Source: Pseudolysinimonas kribbensis (GTDB taxonomy: Bacteria > Actinomycetota > Actinomycetes > Actinomycetales > Microbacteriaceae). From it: a stretch of 64,000 bases of DNA. Location: the NCBI RefSeq assembly GCF_030161895.1, contig NZ_BSVB01000001.1, positions 2,294,001 through 2,358,000 on the forward strand. Reading direction: 5' to 3'. Position numbers and translations under genes: made by a program. This document shows positions 36,233 through 44,771 of the stretch, piece by piece. The first letter of the stretch is position 1. Each line of letters opens with the position of its first letter. The notes under the pieces were generated by a model. It was not told the origin of the DNA, made no database searches, and was given only the letters and a program-made list of their open reading frames with translations.

Positions 36233-37159
36233 TCAGACCGTCGGGCTGTGCACCTCGACCGCGACGGGGCCCGAATCCGGGTCGTCGACCGGGATGTGCA
36301 GCACGGCGTACTCGCCCGTGCTCAGCTGTGCGGCACGCCGCAGCTTCGCGACGTGGCGGTACCCGGCTCCCGCGGCCGCCGCGGCGATGATCTGCGGCAG
36401 CACGGGACCGTGGCTGCAGAGCACGGCGGTGCGCCGCTGTCGGAGGCGCTTGGCGACGATCCGGGCCACGCGCCCGCCGTCGTCGGTGTAGTCGTCCTGG
36501 GAGATGCCGGGCTTGAGCGTCACGTCGAGTCCGGTCAGCCGCGCCGTCGGCGCGATCGTGCTCTGGCAGCGCTCGGCGGGCGAGCTGTAGAGGCGCTCCG
36601 GCCGGAAGGCCGCGATGCCGGGCGCCACGCTGAGGGCCTGGTCGACGCCGCGCTGCAGGAGGGGGCGGGTGGCATCCGGGCCGTCCCAGTTCTCCGCCGG
36701 CACCGCCTTGCCGTGCCGCAGCGCGATGATCGCGAACGTGCGGGCGCGACCGAGCCGGTGCAGTTCGTCGAAGCGGTCGACGATGTCGATGTCGTGCGGA
36801 TAGCTGAGCTGCTCGCGCGCGGCGGGGATCGTCACCCAGCTGAGGCGCTCGATCTCGTCGTTCGACTCGAACGTCGAGTTGGCGATCGCGAGCTCCCCGA
36901 CCTCGGCGGCCCAGTACGAGACCTCCTTGGGCCGCCCGCTCGGCAGCTTGTAGCGGACCACCCCGAGGGGCGTGCCGAGCCCCACGAGCAGACCGGTCTC
37001 CTCGGCGATCTCGCGCACGGCCGTCTCCGGCAGCGTCTCGCCGGGATCCACCTTGCCCTTGGGCAGCGAGGTGTCGCGGTGCTGCGTGCGGTGCACCAGC
37101 AGGATCTCGACCCGGCCGTCGGCGCCCTCGCGCCAGCACACCGCGCCGGCCGCGAGCAC
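36233..37159 (-). CDS. Two-domain NUDIX hydrolase plus histidine phosphatase (MutT1-like)
   Basis: 308 residues from GTG 37159, just inside the end of ppk. N-terminal NUDIX box: LPKGKVDPGETLPETAVRE then IAEETG, the G-x5-E-x7-REUXEE pattern. C-terminal histidine phosphatase: AIIALRHGKAV (RHG), SSPAERCQSTI and CSHGPVLPQII. The fusion matches mycobacterial MutT1, which hydrolyses 8-oxo-(d)GTP and diadenosine polyphosphates. It overlaps ppk by 10 bases, so the two are probably co-expressed. Confidence 0.88.
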   Translation of the reverse strand: MLAAGAVCWREGADGRVEILLVHRTQHRDTSLPKGKVDPGETLPETAVREIAEETGLLVGLGTPLGVVRYKLPSGRPKEVSYWAAEVGELAIANSTFESNDEIERLSWVTIPAAREQLSYPHDIDIVDRFDELHRLGRARTFAIIALRHGKAVPAENWDGPDATRPLLQRGVDQALSVAPGIAAFRPERLYSSPAERCQSTIAPTARLTGLDVTLKPGISQDDYTDDGGRVARIVAKRLRQRRTAVLCSHGPVLPQIIAAAAAGAGYRHVAKLRRAAQLSTGEYAVLHIPVDDPDSGPVAVEVHSPTV

Positions 37160-37169
37160 GGGGAGGGGC

Positions 37170-39343
37170 TCACCGGGCCACCCGTCGTCGGGATCCGATC
37201 CGCCGGGCCAGCTCCACCTGCAGATCGCGCAGCGGCTCGCCGCGCTCGTCACGCGCATGGCGGCTCCAGGTGCCGTCCTCTTCCAGCCACCACGATGCCG
37301 TCGCATCGCTCATCGCGAGGTCGAACAGCTCCTCGAGCTCGACGATGTGCTCCGCGCGCCGCAGGCGCACGAGCGCCTCGACGCGGCGGTCGAGATTGCG
37401 GTGCATCATGTCGGCGCTGCCGATGTAGACCTGCGGATCGCCGTCGTTCGCGAACCAGAACACGCGCGAGTGCTCGAGGTAGCGGCCCAGCACGCTGCGC
37501 ACCCGGATGTTCTGGCTCAGTCCCGCGATCCCCGGACGCAGCGAGCAGATGCCGCGCACGAACACGTCGACCTCGACACCCGCCTGGCTCGCCCGGTACA
37601 GCGCGTCGATGACGAGCTCGTCGACCATCGAGTTGACCTTGATCCGGATGCGGGCGGGCTTGCCGTCGAGCGCGTTCTGCGCCTCGGTGTCGATGTGCTT
37701 GATGAGGCCGGCCCGCAGATGCAGCGGCGCGACGAGCAGGCGCTTGAATTTCTTCTCGATCGCGTAGCCGCTCAGTTCGTTGAACAGCCGGGTGAGGTCC
37801 TTGCCGACGGTGTTGCTCGTCGTGAAGAGGCCGAGGTCCTCGTAGATGCGGCTCGTCTTCGGGTTGTAGTTGCCCGTGCCGATGTGGCTGTAGTGCCGCA
37901 GCACGCCGTCGCGGTCCTGCCGGACCACGAGCAGGAGCTTGCAGTGCGTCTTCAGCCCGACCAGCCCGTAGACGACGTGCACGCCCGCCCGCTCGAGCTT
38001 GCGCGCCCAGCCGATGTTGGCCTCCTCGTCGAAGCGGGCCTTGATCTCGACCAGCGCGAGCACGGCCTTGCCGTTCTGCGCGGCCTGGATGAGCGCCTCC
38101 ACGATGGGGCTGTCGCCGCTCGTGCGATAGAGGGTCTGCTTGATCGCGAGCACGTTCGGGTCGACGGCCGCCTGCTCGATGAACGCCTGCACGCTCGTCG
38201 CGAACGACTCGTACGGGTGGTGCACGAGAACGTCGCCGCGGCCGATGGCGGCGAAGATGTCGGCCTTGTCGGTCGGCTCGGCCGGCCGGAACTGGGCAGC
38301 CGTCGTCGGCACCTGCTTCGGGTACTTCAGCTCGGGCCGGTCGATGCCGGTGATCTCGAACAGATCGCTGAGGTCGAGCGGTCCGGGGAGGCGGTAGACC
38401 TCCTGCTCGGTGATCTCGAGCTCCGACATGAGCAGCTGCAGCGTGACGTCGTCCATGTCCTCGCTGATCTCGAGCCGGATCGGCGGGCCGAACCGGCGGC
38501 GACGCAGCTCCTTCTCGAGTGCCTGCAGCAGGTTCTCGGTCTCGTCCTCCTCGATCTCGACGTCCTCGTTGCGCGTGACGCGGAACTCGTGGGTGGCGAG
38601 GATCTCCATGCCGGGGAACAGCTCGCCGAGATGGTTGGCGATGAGGTCCTCGAGGGGGATGTAGCGCACGAGGCCGCTCGCGTCATCAGGCAGCTCGACG
38701 AACCGCGGCAGGTTCTGCGGCACCTTCAGGCGCGCGAACTCGGTGCGGCCCGCCTTCGGGTTGCGCACCCGCACGGAGAGGTTGAGCGACAGGCCGGAGA
38801 TGTAGGGGAACGGATGCGCCGGATCGACCGCGAGTGGCATGAGCACCGGGAAGATCTGCGCCGAGAAGATCTCGTCGATGCGGGTGCGGTCGTTCTCGTC
38901 GAGATCCGACCAGTTCTCGATGTGGATGCCGGCCGCGTCCAGCGCCGGCTTGATCTCGTCGTGAAAGACGCGGGCGTGCCGCTCCTGCAGCTCATGCGCC
39001 TTCTCGCCGACGCCGGTCAGCACGTCGAGGGGGCGGTGCCCACGTTGGTCGGCACGGCGATCCCGGTCTCGATCCGGCGCTTGAGCCCGGCGACGCGCAC
39101 CATGAAGAACTCGTCGAGGTTGTCGGCGAAGATCGCGAGGAAATTGGCCCGCTCGAGCAGCGGCACGGTCTCGTCCTCGGCGAGCTCGAGCACACGCTGG
39201 TTGAACGCGAGCCAGCTGAGCTCGCGGTCGAGGAACCGATCGGAGGGCAGCGTGCCGTCGTCGATCCAGACCGGCTCCGGCTCGTAGTCGTCGAGCAGGT
39301 CGGCGGCGATCGTCGCGTCGCCGAGAGGGCTCTCCGTCTCCAT
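37170..39343 (-). CDS. ppk: Polyphosphate kinase 1 (frameshifted)
   Basis: About 724 residues. N-terminal [19 protein letters not shown] and [16 protein letters not shown]; catalytic region [15 protein letters not shown], the phosphorylated His in [13 protein letters not shown], and [21 protein letters not shown]. One missing C in the C5 run (39029-39033 on the plus strand) splits the first 109 residues from the rest. Makes polyphosphate from ATP. The R1 palindrome copy 1 lies just upstream, between it and glnR. Confidence 0.95.
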
Positions 39344-39362
39344 CGCCCCATCCTGTCACCGC

Positions 39363-39440
39363 GCGCTGGAGCTTGGAGCGAAGGCCATTTCTGGCCTTCG
39401 CCGCGACGCCAGCGCTGGCGGCCGTCTCGGCCGCCAGGTT
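39363..39440 (-). repeat. R1 palindromic element, copy 1 (upstream of ppk)
   Basis: Read on the minus strand: hairpin A TGGCGGCC-GAGAC-GGCCGCCA (39416-39436), linker, hairpin B GCGAAGGCC-AGAAAT-GGCCTTCGC (39378-39401), the latter enclosed by an outer GCGCTGG/CCAGCGC pairing. It lies in the glnR-ppk gap, 20 bases before the ppk start, so it would be in the ppk leader if transcribed. Confidence 0.75.
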
Positions 39441-39460
39441 CTCCGGAAGTTCGTCTGGAG

Positions 39461-40147
39461 TTACAGAACGGGAGCGAGCGCGTCGTCCTCCTCGGCGACG
39501 TTGAAGCGGTAGCCGACGTTGCGCACCGTGCCGATGAGCGACTCGAGGTCGCCGAGCTTCGCGCGCAGCCGCCGCACGTGCACGTCGACGGTGCGGGTGC
39601 CGCCGAAGTAGTCGTAGCCCCACACCTCGCTGAGCAGCTGCTCGCGCGTGAACACCCGGTTCGGATGGGTCGCGAGGAAGCGCAGCAGCTCGAACTCCTT
39701 GAAGGTGAGGTCGAGCGGCCGCCCGTGCACCTTCGCGGAGTAGCTGGCCTCGTCGATCACGACGCCGGATGCCTGGATCTTGGAGCCCGCCTCCTGCCGC
39801 TGGGCGAGTCGTCCGATCACGAGGCGGATGCGGGCATCCACCTCGGCGGGCCCCGCGTTCTCGAGGAGCACGTCATCGACGCCCCAGTCGGCGGAGACCG
39901 CCGTCAGACCGCCTTCGGTGAGCACGAGCACCAGCGGCACGGCGACGCCGGTGGTGGTGAGGATCTTGCACAGCGACTTGGCGCTCGCGAGATCGGCGCG
40001 CGCGTCGACGAGGATCAGGTCGGTGGCGGGGGCGTTGACGAGGGCCGCCGGCTGCGCGGGGATCGTGCGCACGCGGTGGCTCAGGAGCCCCAGCGCGGGC
40101 AGCACGTCGCCCGCGACCGCCTGGGTCAGGATGAGCAGCTGGGCCAA
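39461..40147 (-). CDS. glnR: GlnR-type orphan nitrogen regulator (OmpR family)
   Basis: 228 residues from TTG 40147 behind AGGAGG. The atypical receiver ([57 protein letters not shown]) and winged helix ([55 protein letters not shown]) align closely with streptomycete GlnR. It controls nitrogen assimilation genes. There is no partner kinase nearby, as is usual for GlnR. Confidence 0.92.
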   Translation of the reverse strand: MAQLLILTQAVAGDVLPALGLLSHRVRTIPAQPAALVNAPATDLILVDARADLASAKSLCKILTTTGVAVPLVLVLTEGGLTAVSADWGVDDVLLENAGPAEVDARIRLVIGRLAQRQEAGSKIQASGVVIDEASYSAKVHGRPLDLTFKEFELLRFLATHPNRVFTREQLLSEVWGYDYFGGTRTVDVHVRRLRAKLGDLESLIGTVRNVGYRFNVAEEDDALAPVL

Positions 40148-40197
40148 CGGAGCCTCCTGAAGGGTGCGACGAGTCTATCGGCGGTAATCTGGCGGGC

Positions 40198-40452
40198 ATG
40201 GCGTGGCAGATCGGCACCGTCGTCCCGGTCTGGGTCGTCGCACTCGCCGGGGCCGTGGTCGTCGCGGTCATCGCACCGGGGCGCAGCCTCGTCTGGCTGC
40301 CGATCGTCATGGCGCTGTGCGTGCTCGTGACCATCGCGATCCAGCTGGGTGTGCAGCGCAAAGAGGGGTTCGTGACCCGGCTGATCCTGAGCTTCTCCGG
40401 CGCTCTCGTGATCGTCGGCCTCGCCACGGCGGCGCTGAGCCTCGGCCGGTAG
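40198..40452 (+). CDS. Small two- to three-helix membrane protein
   Basis: 84 residues: VVPVWVVALAGAVVVAVIAPG, VWLPIVMALCVLVTIAIQLGV and LILSFSGALVIVGLATAAL are membrane segments. Divergent from glnR; TAATCT lies 7 bases before the ATG, so the transcript is probably leaderless. Function unknown. Confidence 0.75.
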   Translation: MAWQIGTVVPVWVVALAGAVVVAVIAPGRSLVWLPIVMALCVLVTIAIQLGVQRKEGFVTRLILSFSGALVIVGLATAALSLGR

Positions 40453-40455
40453 ACT
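40450..40455 (+). promoter_or_regulatory. -10 box TAGACT, leaderless promoter
   Basis: The TAG stop codon of the 84-residue gene forms the start of TAGACT, 6 bases before the next ATG at 40462. Confidence 0.5.
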
Positions 40456-40461
40456 GCCCTC

Positions 40462-40572
40462 ATGATCCTGGCCGTCGAGCTCTTCTACATCGGTCTGCTG
40501 GGTCTCGCCGCGCTGGCGATCGCCTTCGTCGCGGTCGTGGTGCTCTACAACCTCTTCCGCGGGCAGCGCTAG
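40462..40572 (+). CDS. 36-residue single-pass membrane peptide
   Basis: Reads MILAVELFYIGLLGLAALA then VVVLYNLFRGQR: one long hydrophobic helix with a positively charged C-terminal end. All third positions are G or C except a few, as in real genes here. It starts 6 bases after a TAGACT box and lies 11 bases before the nitrobindin-like gene. Too small to classify. Confidence 0.6.
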   Translation: MILAVELFYIGLLGLAALAIAFVAVVVLYNLFRGQR

Positions 40573-40583
40573 GCGGCTCGGCC

Positions 40584-41192
40584 GTGGCGCGCCTGTTCGA
40601 CCTCGACGCGAGCCTGCCCGCCGAGATCGTGCCGCTGTCGTGGCTGCTCGGTGTGTGGGAGGGCAGCGGCGTGCTCTCGTACAAGATCGCCGACGAGACC
40701 CGTGAGCACGAGTTCGGCCAGCGGGTGGCGTTCACGCAGGACGGCACCCCGCACGTGCAGTACACCTCCTCCAGCTGGCTGCTCGGGGGCGAGGAGCCGC
40801 GGCCGCTCTTCTCCGAGATCGGCTACTGGCGCCTCGCCCGGCCGCTCGGGGATGCCGACCCCGGCCCCGGCATGCTGCCCGGCCTCGGCTCGCCGGTCTT
40901 CCAGACGGCGGAGGCGGTCGAGACCCTGCGCAACGGCGACGGCGGCTTCGACCTCGAGGTGTCGATCGTGCACCCCGGCGGCGTGAGCGAGCTGTACCTC
41001 GGGCAGGTGAAGGGGCCGCGCATCGACCTCGCGACCGACGCCGTCGTGCGCACGGCGAGCGCGAAGGAGTATGCGGCGGCGACCCGCCTGTACGGCCTCG
41101 TCGAAGAGCACCTGCTCTGGGCCTGGGACATCGCCGCGCTCGGCCAGGACCTGCGCACCCATGCGAGCGGACGGTTGGCGCGCCTTGAGTAA
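40584..41192 (+). CDS. Nitrobindin-like heme-binding beta-barrel protein (FABP-like)
   Basis: 202 residues from GTG 40584. The nitrobindin/THAP4 pattern is seen: LSWLLGVWEGSGVLSY, FGQRVAFTQDGTPHVQYTS, SEIGYWRLARP, EVSIVHPGGVSELYLGQV and a C-terminal LLWAWDIAALGQDLRTHAS with the His that binds heme in the family. Members bind ferric heme and isomerise peroxynitrite. Overlaps ygfZ by 8 bases. Confidence 0.87.
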   Translation: MARLFDLDASLPAEIVPLSWLLGVWEGSGVLSYKIADETREHEFGQRVAFTQDGTPHVQYTSSSWLLGGEEPRPLFSEIGYWRLARPLGDADPGPGMLPGLGSPVFQTAEAVETLRNGDGGFDLEVSIVHPGGVSELYLGQVKGPRIDLATDAVVRTASAKEYAAATRLYGLVEEHLLWAWDIAALGQDLRTHASGRLARLE

Positions 41193-42158
41193 TCCCTTCA
41201 CCGACCAGCGCGCGCTCCTGGCGGCCGACGCGTTCGCCGACCTGTCGTCGCACGATGTGCTGAGCATCACCGGGCCCGATCGGCTCAACTGGCTCGACTC
41301 CCTCACGTCGCAGCGGCTCACCACGCTCACGCCGGGGGAGTCGGCCGAGACGCTGCTGCTGGATCCGAGCGGGCGCATCGAGTACGCCGCGCGCGTCGTC
41401 GACGACGGCGAGACGACCTGGCTGCTCATGGATGCCGGCACGGGCGCCGGGCTGGCCGAGTTCCTGCAGCGGATGCGCTTCATGCTCCGCGTCGAGGTCG
41501 CCGACCGGACGGCGGACTTCGCGACGGTCGGCGGGTTCGGTGTCGCGCCGCAGGGAGCCGTCGTCACGTGGCACGATCCCTGGTCCAGCGTGGTGGCCGG
41601 CGGCTGGCAGTACGCCGCCGACGAACCGGATGCGGTGACCGACTGGACCTGGTCGGAGTCGCTCGTGCCGCGCGACGCGCTCCCGGCGGCCCTCGCGCCG
41701 GAGGACGCCGCCGAGGCGCTGCGGATCGCCGCACGCCGCCCGCGCGCCGCGACCGAACCTGATGCCACGACCATCCCGCATGAGCTCGACTGGCTGCGCA
41801 GCGCCGTGCACCTGAGCAAGGGCTGCTACCGCGGGCAGGAGACGATCGCCAAGGTGCACAACCTCGGCCACCCGCCGCGCCGGCTGGTGCTGCTGCACCT
41901 CGACGGTTCAGAGGGCGGCCTGCCCGCCCACGACGACGCCGTGCTGCTCGGCGACGCGACCGTCGGCCGGATCACCGCGGCCGCCCGGCACTTCGAGCTC
42001 GGCCCGATCGCCCTGGCGATCGTGAAGCGCACGACCGACCCGAGCGCCGCGCTCACCGTGCGCGCCGCCGACGGCGACCTCGCCGCCGCGCAGGAGGTCA
42101 TCGTGCCCGTGGATGCCGGCGCGACGGCCGGTGTCCCGCGACTCCCCGCATCCGCTGA
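41185..42158 (+). CDS. ygfZ: YgfZ/GcvT-like folate-binding protein (Fe-S cluster maintenance)
   Basis: TTG start at 41185, overlapping the nitrobindin-like gene. Signature KGCYRGQE is exact in VHLSKGCYRGQETIAKVHN. N-terminal part: LSSHDVLSITGPDRLNWLDSL. Acts with folate in repair or assembly of Fe-S proteins. As sequenced, the frame runs on to 42312 and deep into the opposite gene; adding one C to the C4 run at 42144-42147 ends it naturally at 42158 (GVPRLPRIR). About 324 residues then. Confidence 0.87.
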
Positions 42159-42179
42159 TCCCTCCCGGTTCCGCCGTTC

Positions 42180-42963
42180 TCAGCCGGGGGCGACGGCGGC
42201 CCAGTCGACGGTGAGCTCGCCCAGGCGCCAGCGGGCGCGCGAGTCGTGCACCGCGAGCCCGGCGGCGCGCAGGGTCTCGACCGACGCGATCCAGCGCTGC
42301 ACGGGGCCGTAGACGGCGAGCGGGGAGTGCGTCGCCCAGGCGCGGTCGAGGTCGCCGAGGAGGCGGTGGATGCGCTCTCCCGCGACGTTGCGGTGGATGA
42401 GCGCCTTGGGCAGGCGCTCCGCCACGATCGAGGGTGCCTCGAGCTCCGCCAGGCGCAGCGAGATCGTGAAGGTGCGCGGCCCGTCCGGACCGAGGCCGAC
42501 CCAGCTGGCGATCCGCCCGAGCTCGTCGCACGTGCCCTCGACGAGCAGGCCCTCCGGCTGCAGGCGCGCGCACATCGTCGCCCAGGCGGCGGCGACCTCG
42601 TGCTCGTCGTACTGCCGCAGCACGTTGAGCGCGCGTACGATCGCGGGACGGCGTCCGTCGAGGGGAGCTCGAACCCGCCGAGCCGGAACGTCACGCCGCC
42701 GCGCGCCGCGGCGCTCGCGATCCGCACCCGCTCGGGATCGATCTCGATCCCGACCACCTCGACATCGGGCCGCAGCTTCGCCAGCCGGTCGCGCAGCTCG
42801 AGGGTCGTCGTCGCCGAGCGCCCGTAGCCGAGATCGACCACGAGCGGCTGGACGGTGCGCCGCAGCACGGGCTGGGCCGCGATCCACCGGTCGATCCGGC
42901 GCAGCCGGTTCGCCCCCGTGGTGCCGCGCGTGATCCGCCCCTGCGGAATCGCGCCCCGTGCCA
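42180..42963 (-). CDS. Class I SAM-dependent methyltransferase-like protein (frameshifted)
   Basis: About 261 residues from ATG 42963. Motif I VVDLGYGRSATTTLELRDRL, then VVGIEIDPERVRIA (motif II acidic residue) and FRLGGFELPLDGRRPAIV, with one missing C at 42662-42665. Downstream ALNVLRQYDEHEVAAAW and GTCDELGRIASWVGLG. Substrate unknown. It converges with ygfZ and is divergent from gpmA across the R2 element. Confidence 0.8.
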
Positions 42964-42975
42964 TGCCGCCCACCG

Positions 42976-43050
42976 TACAAAGTTCAGGAGCGGCACGGCG
43001 ATTCGCGCCGATTCGCGCGGGACGCGCTCGCCTCCTCCTGAACTTTCGAC
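42976..43050. repeat. R2 interspersed inverted repeat, copy b
   Basis: Left arm ACAAAGTTCAGGAG (42976-42989) and right arm CTCCTGAACTTTCGAC (43035-43050), the same arms as at 10221-10296. It lies in the divergent gap between the methyltransferase gene and gpmA. Confidence 0.7.
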
Positions 43051-43053
43051 AGG

Positions 43054-43113
43054 TCTTTCGGCGGGTCCTTCGGCGGCTGTTTCGGCGGGTCGTTCGGCGG
43101 GTCGTTCGGCGGG
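43054..43113. repeat. Five tandem 12-bp repeats, TCNTTCGGCGGG type
   Basis: Units at 43054, 43066, 43078, 43090 and 43102; the last two are identical. The array follows R2 copy b and ends 12 bases before the -10 box of gpmA, so it occupies the -35 region. Confidence 0.8.
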
Positions 43114-43124
43114 TGGGGCGGCCG

Positions 43125-43130
43125 TAGGCT
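43125..43130 (+). promoter_or_regulatory. -10 box TAGGCT, leaderless promoter of gpmA
   Basis: Exactly 6 bases before the GTG at 43137; no ribosome site. The tandem repeat array takes the place of a normal -35 region. Confidence 0.55.
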
Positions 43131-43136
43131 GAAACC

Positions 43137-43883
43137 GTGACCCACACCCTGATCCTGCTGCGCCACGGCAACTCCGAGTGGAACCAGAAGAACCTGTTCA
43201 CGGGTTGGGTGGATGTGCGGCTGAGCGAGCAGGGCGTGCAGGAGGCCGCACGCGCCGGCGAGCTGCTGAAGGAGTCCGGGCTGGCCCCCGATGTGCTCCA
43301 CACGAGCGTGCTCACCCGCGCCATCCAGACCGCGGACCTCGCCCTCGACGTCGCCGACCGGCTCTGGATCCCGGTGCGCCGCTCGTGGCGCCTCAACGAG
43401 AGGCACTACGGCGCGCTGCAGGGCAAGGACAAGGCGCAGACCCTGGCCGAGTACGGCGAGGAGCAGTTCATGACGTGGCGCCGCAGCTTCGACGTGCCGC
43501 CGCCGCCGCTGCCCGACGACAGCGAGTTCTCGCAGGCGCACGACGTGCGTTACGCCGACGTGCCCGACCGCGAGCTCCCGCGCACCGAGAGCCTCAAGCT
43601 CGTGATCGACCGGATGCTGCCCTACTGGCGCTCGGACATCGTCCCGGACCTCGCGGCCGGCAGGACCGTGCTCGTCACGGCCCATGGCAACTCGCTCCGC
43701 GCGCTCGTCAAGCACCTCGACGGCATCTCGGACGACGACATCGCCGAGCTGAACATCCCGACCGGCATCCCCCTGGTGTACGAGCTCGGCGACGACTTCA
43801 CGCCGGTCGCGCCCTCGCGCTACCTCGACCCCGAGGCCGCCGCCGCGGGCGCTGCGGCCGTCGCCGCGCAGGGCAAGAAGTAG
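43137..43883 (+). CDS. gpmA: Phosphoglycerate mutase, 2,3-bisphosphoglycerate-dependent
   Basis: 248 residues. [20 protein letters not shown] with the phosphorylated His, [37 protein letters not shown] and [19 protein letters not shown] are all diagnostic. Glycolytic 3-PG/2-PG interconversion. GTG start, leaderless-type promoter. Converges on phoU, with R1 copy 2 between. Confidence 0.95.
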   Translation: MTHTLILLRHGNSEWNQKNLFTGWVDVRLSEQGVQEAARAGELLKESGLAPDVLHTSVLTRAIQTADLALDVADRLWIPVRRSWRLNERHYGALQGKDKAQTLAEYGEEQFMTWRRSFDVPPPPLPDDSEFSQAHDVRYADVPDRELPRTESLKLVIDRMLPYWRSDIVPDLAAGRTVLVTAHGNSLRALVKHLDGISDDDIAELNIPTGIPLVYELGDDFTPVAPSRYLDPEAAAAGAAAVAAQGKK

Positions 43884-43890
43884 GGCGCCG

Positions 43891-43963
43891 GCAACCGAGG
43901 CCCGAGACGGGCGCTGGCGTCGCGGCGGAGGCCGGAAATGGCCTCTGCTCTAAGCTCCAGCGC
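43891..43963 (+). repeat. R1 palindromic element, copy 2 (overlaps phoU 3' end)
   Basis: Hairpin A GCCC-GAGAC-GGGC (43900-43912), linker GTCGCGGCG, hairpin B GAGGCC-GGAAAT-GGCCTC (43928-43945), outer pairing GCGCTGG/CCAGCGC. The right end supplies the last codons and the stop of phoU (RAGA-stop). Confidence 0.75.
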
Positions 43964-44609
43964 GCTGCGGCGCCCAATCGCCGGTGGCGAGGTAGCGCAC
44001 CTTCTTCGCGATCGAGACCGCGTGGTCGCCGAACCGCTCGTGATAGCGCGAGGCGAGGGTGGCATCCACGGTCTCGGCGGCGCCGCCCTTCCAGGTCTCG
44101 CCGAGCACCTTGTCGAAGACGCTGAGGTGCAGCGCGTCGATCTTGTCGTCCTCGTCGCGGATCTCCTCGGCGAGCCGGGTGTCCTCGGTGCGCAGCAGCT
44201 CGGTGAGCTTGTGCGCGACCTCGACGTCGAGCCGGCCCATCTCGGCGAAGGTCGCGCGCAGCGACGTCGGCACGACCTTGTCGGGGAAGCGGTAGCGCGC
44301 GAGCTGGGCGATGTGCTCGGCGATGTCGCCCATCCGCTCGAGCGACGCGCTGATCCGAAGTGCGCTCACGACGATGCGCAGATCGCGTGCGACCGGTGCC
44401 TGGCGCGCCAGGATCTGGATGGCATGCTCGTCGAGCTCCGCCGCCAGCGCGTCGATCTTGGTGTCGTCCTCGATCACGGTCTCGGCCAGCGCGACGTTCG
44501 AGTCGTTGAAGGCCCGGACGGCGTTCTCGATCGAGCCCTCCACGAGGGAGGAGATCTCGACGAGGCGGTCCTGCACCTCTCGCAGCTCCTGCTGGAACAC
44601 CTCGCGCAT
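43950..44609 (-). CDS. phoU: Phosphate signalling protein PhoU
   Basis: 219 residues, intact. Two PhoU three-helix repeats with metal-binding acidic motifs: AETVIEDDTKIDAL and AEEIRDEDDKIDALH, plus LERMGDIAEHIAQLA. Negative regulator of the phosphate two-component system through PstB. Divergent from senX3-regX3; a PHO box lies in the gap. Its last residues come from the R1 repeat. Confidence 0.95.
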   Translation of the reverse strand: MREVFQQELREVQDRLVEISSLVEGSIENAVRAFNDSNVALAETVIEDDTKIDALAAELDEHAIQILARQAPVARDLRIVVSALRISASLERMGDIAEHIAQLARYRFPDKVVPTSLRATFAEMGRLDVEVAHKLTELLRTEDTRLAEEIRDEDDKIDALHLSVFDKVLGETWKGGAAETVDATLASRYHERFGDHAVSIAKKVRYLATGDWAPQRAGA

Positions 44610-44671
44610 GGCTGACGGTCCTCTCGATTCGCCGGGCGATGACGCGCCCGCAGGCAACGCTCGCCATCCCA

Positions 44672-44689
44672 GGTGAACGCCCGGTGACG
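44672..44689 (-). promoter_or_regulatory. PHO box in the phoU/senX3 divergent promoter
   Basis: GGTGAAC-GCCC-GGTGACG on the plus strand: direct repeats 11 bases apart, the second with one mismatch to the core. It suggests RegX3 feedback on phoU, and possibly on its own operon. Confidence 0.75.
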
Positions 44690-44759
44690 CGGGTCTGAAC
44701 TTCGGGCGAAGCGGAGCCCCGTCGACGCCCGCGACCGGTGCCACCGGGATGCCGCGCCC

Positions 44760-44765
44760 TAATCT
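44760..44765 (+). promoter_or_regulatory. -10 box TAATCT, leaderless promoter of senX3
   Basis: TAATCT lies 6 bases before the GTG at 44772; no ribosome site. Confidence 0.55.
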
Positions 44766-44771
44766 AGTCGC

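Noticed and set aside
41185..42312. A long C-terminal extension of YgfZ reaching into the opposite gene
   Set aside because: The extra residues lack family similarity and overlap the methyltransferase coding strand; one added C gives a natural stop at 42158.
43137..44125. A 315-codon frame in gpmA continuing through R1 copy 2
   Set aside because: It is out of frame with gpmA, Arg/His-rich, and runs antisense to phoU.
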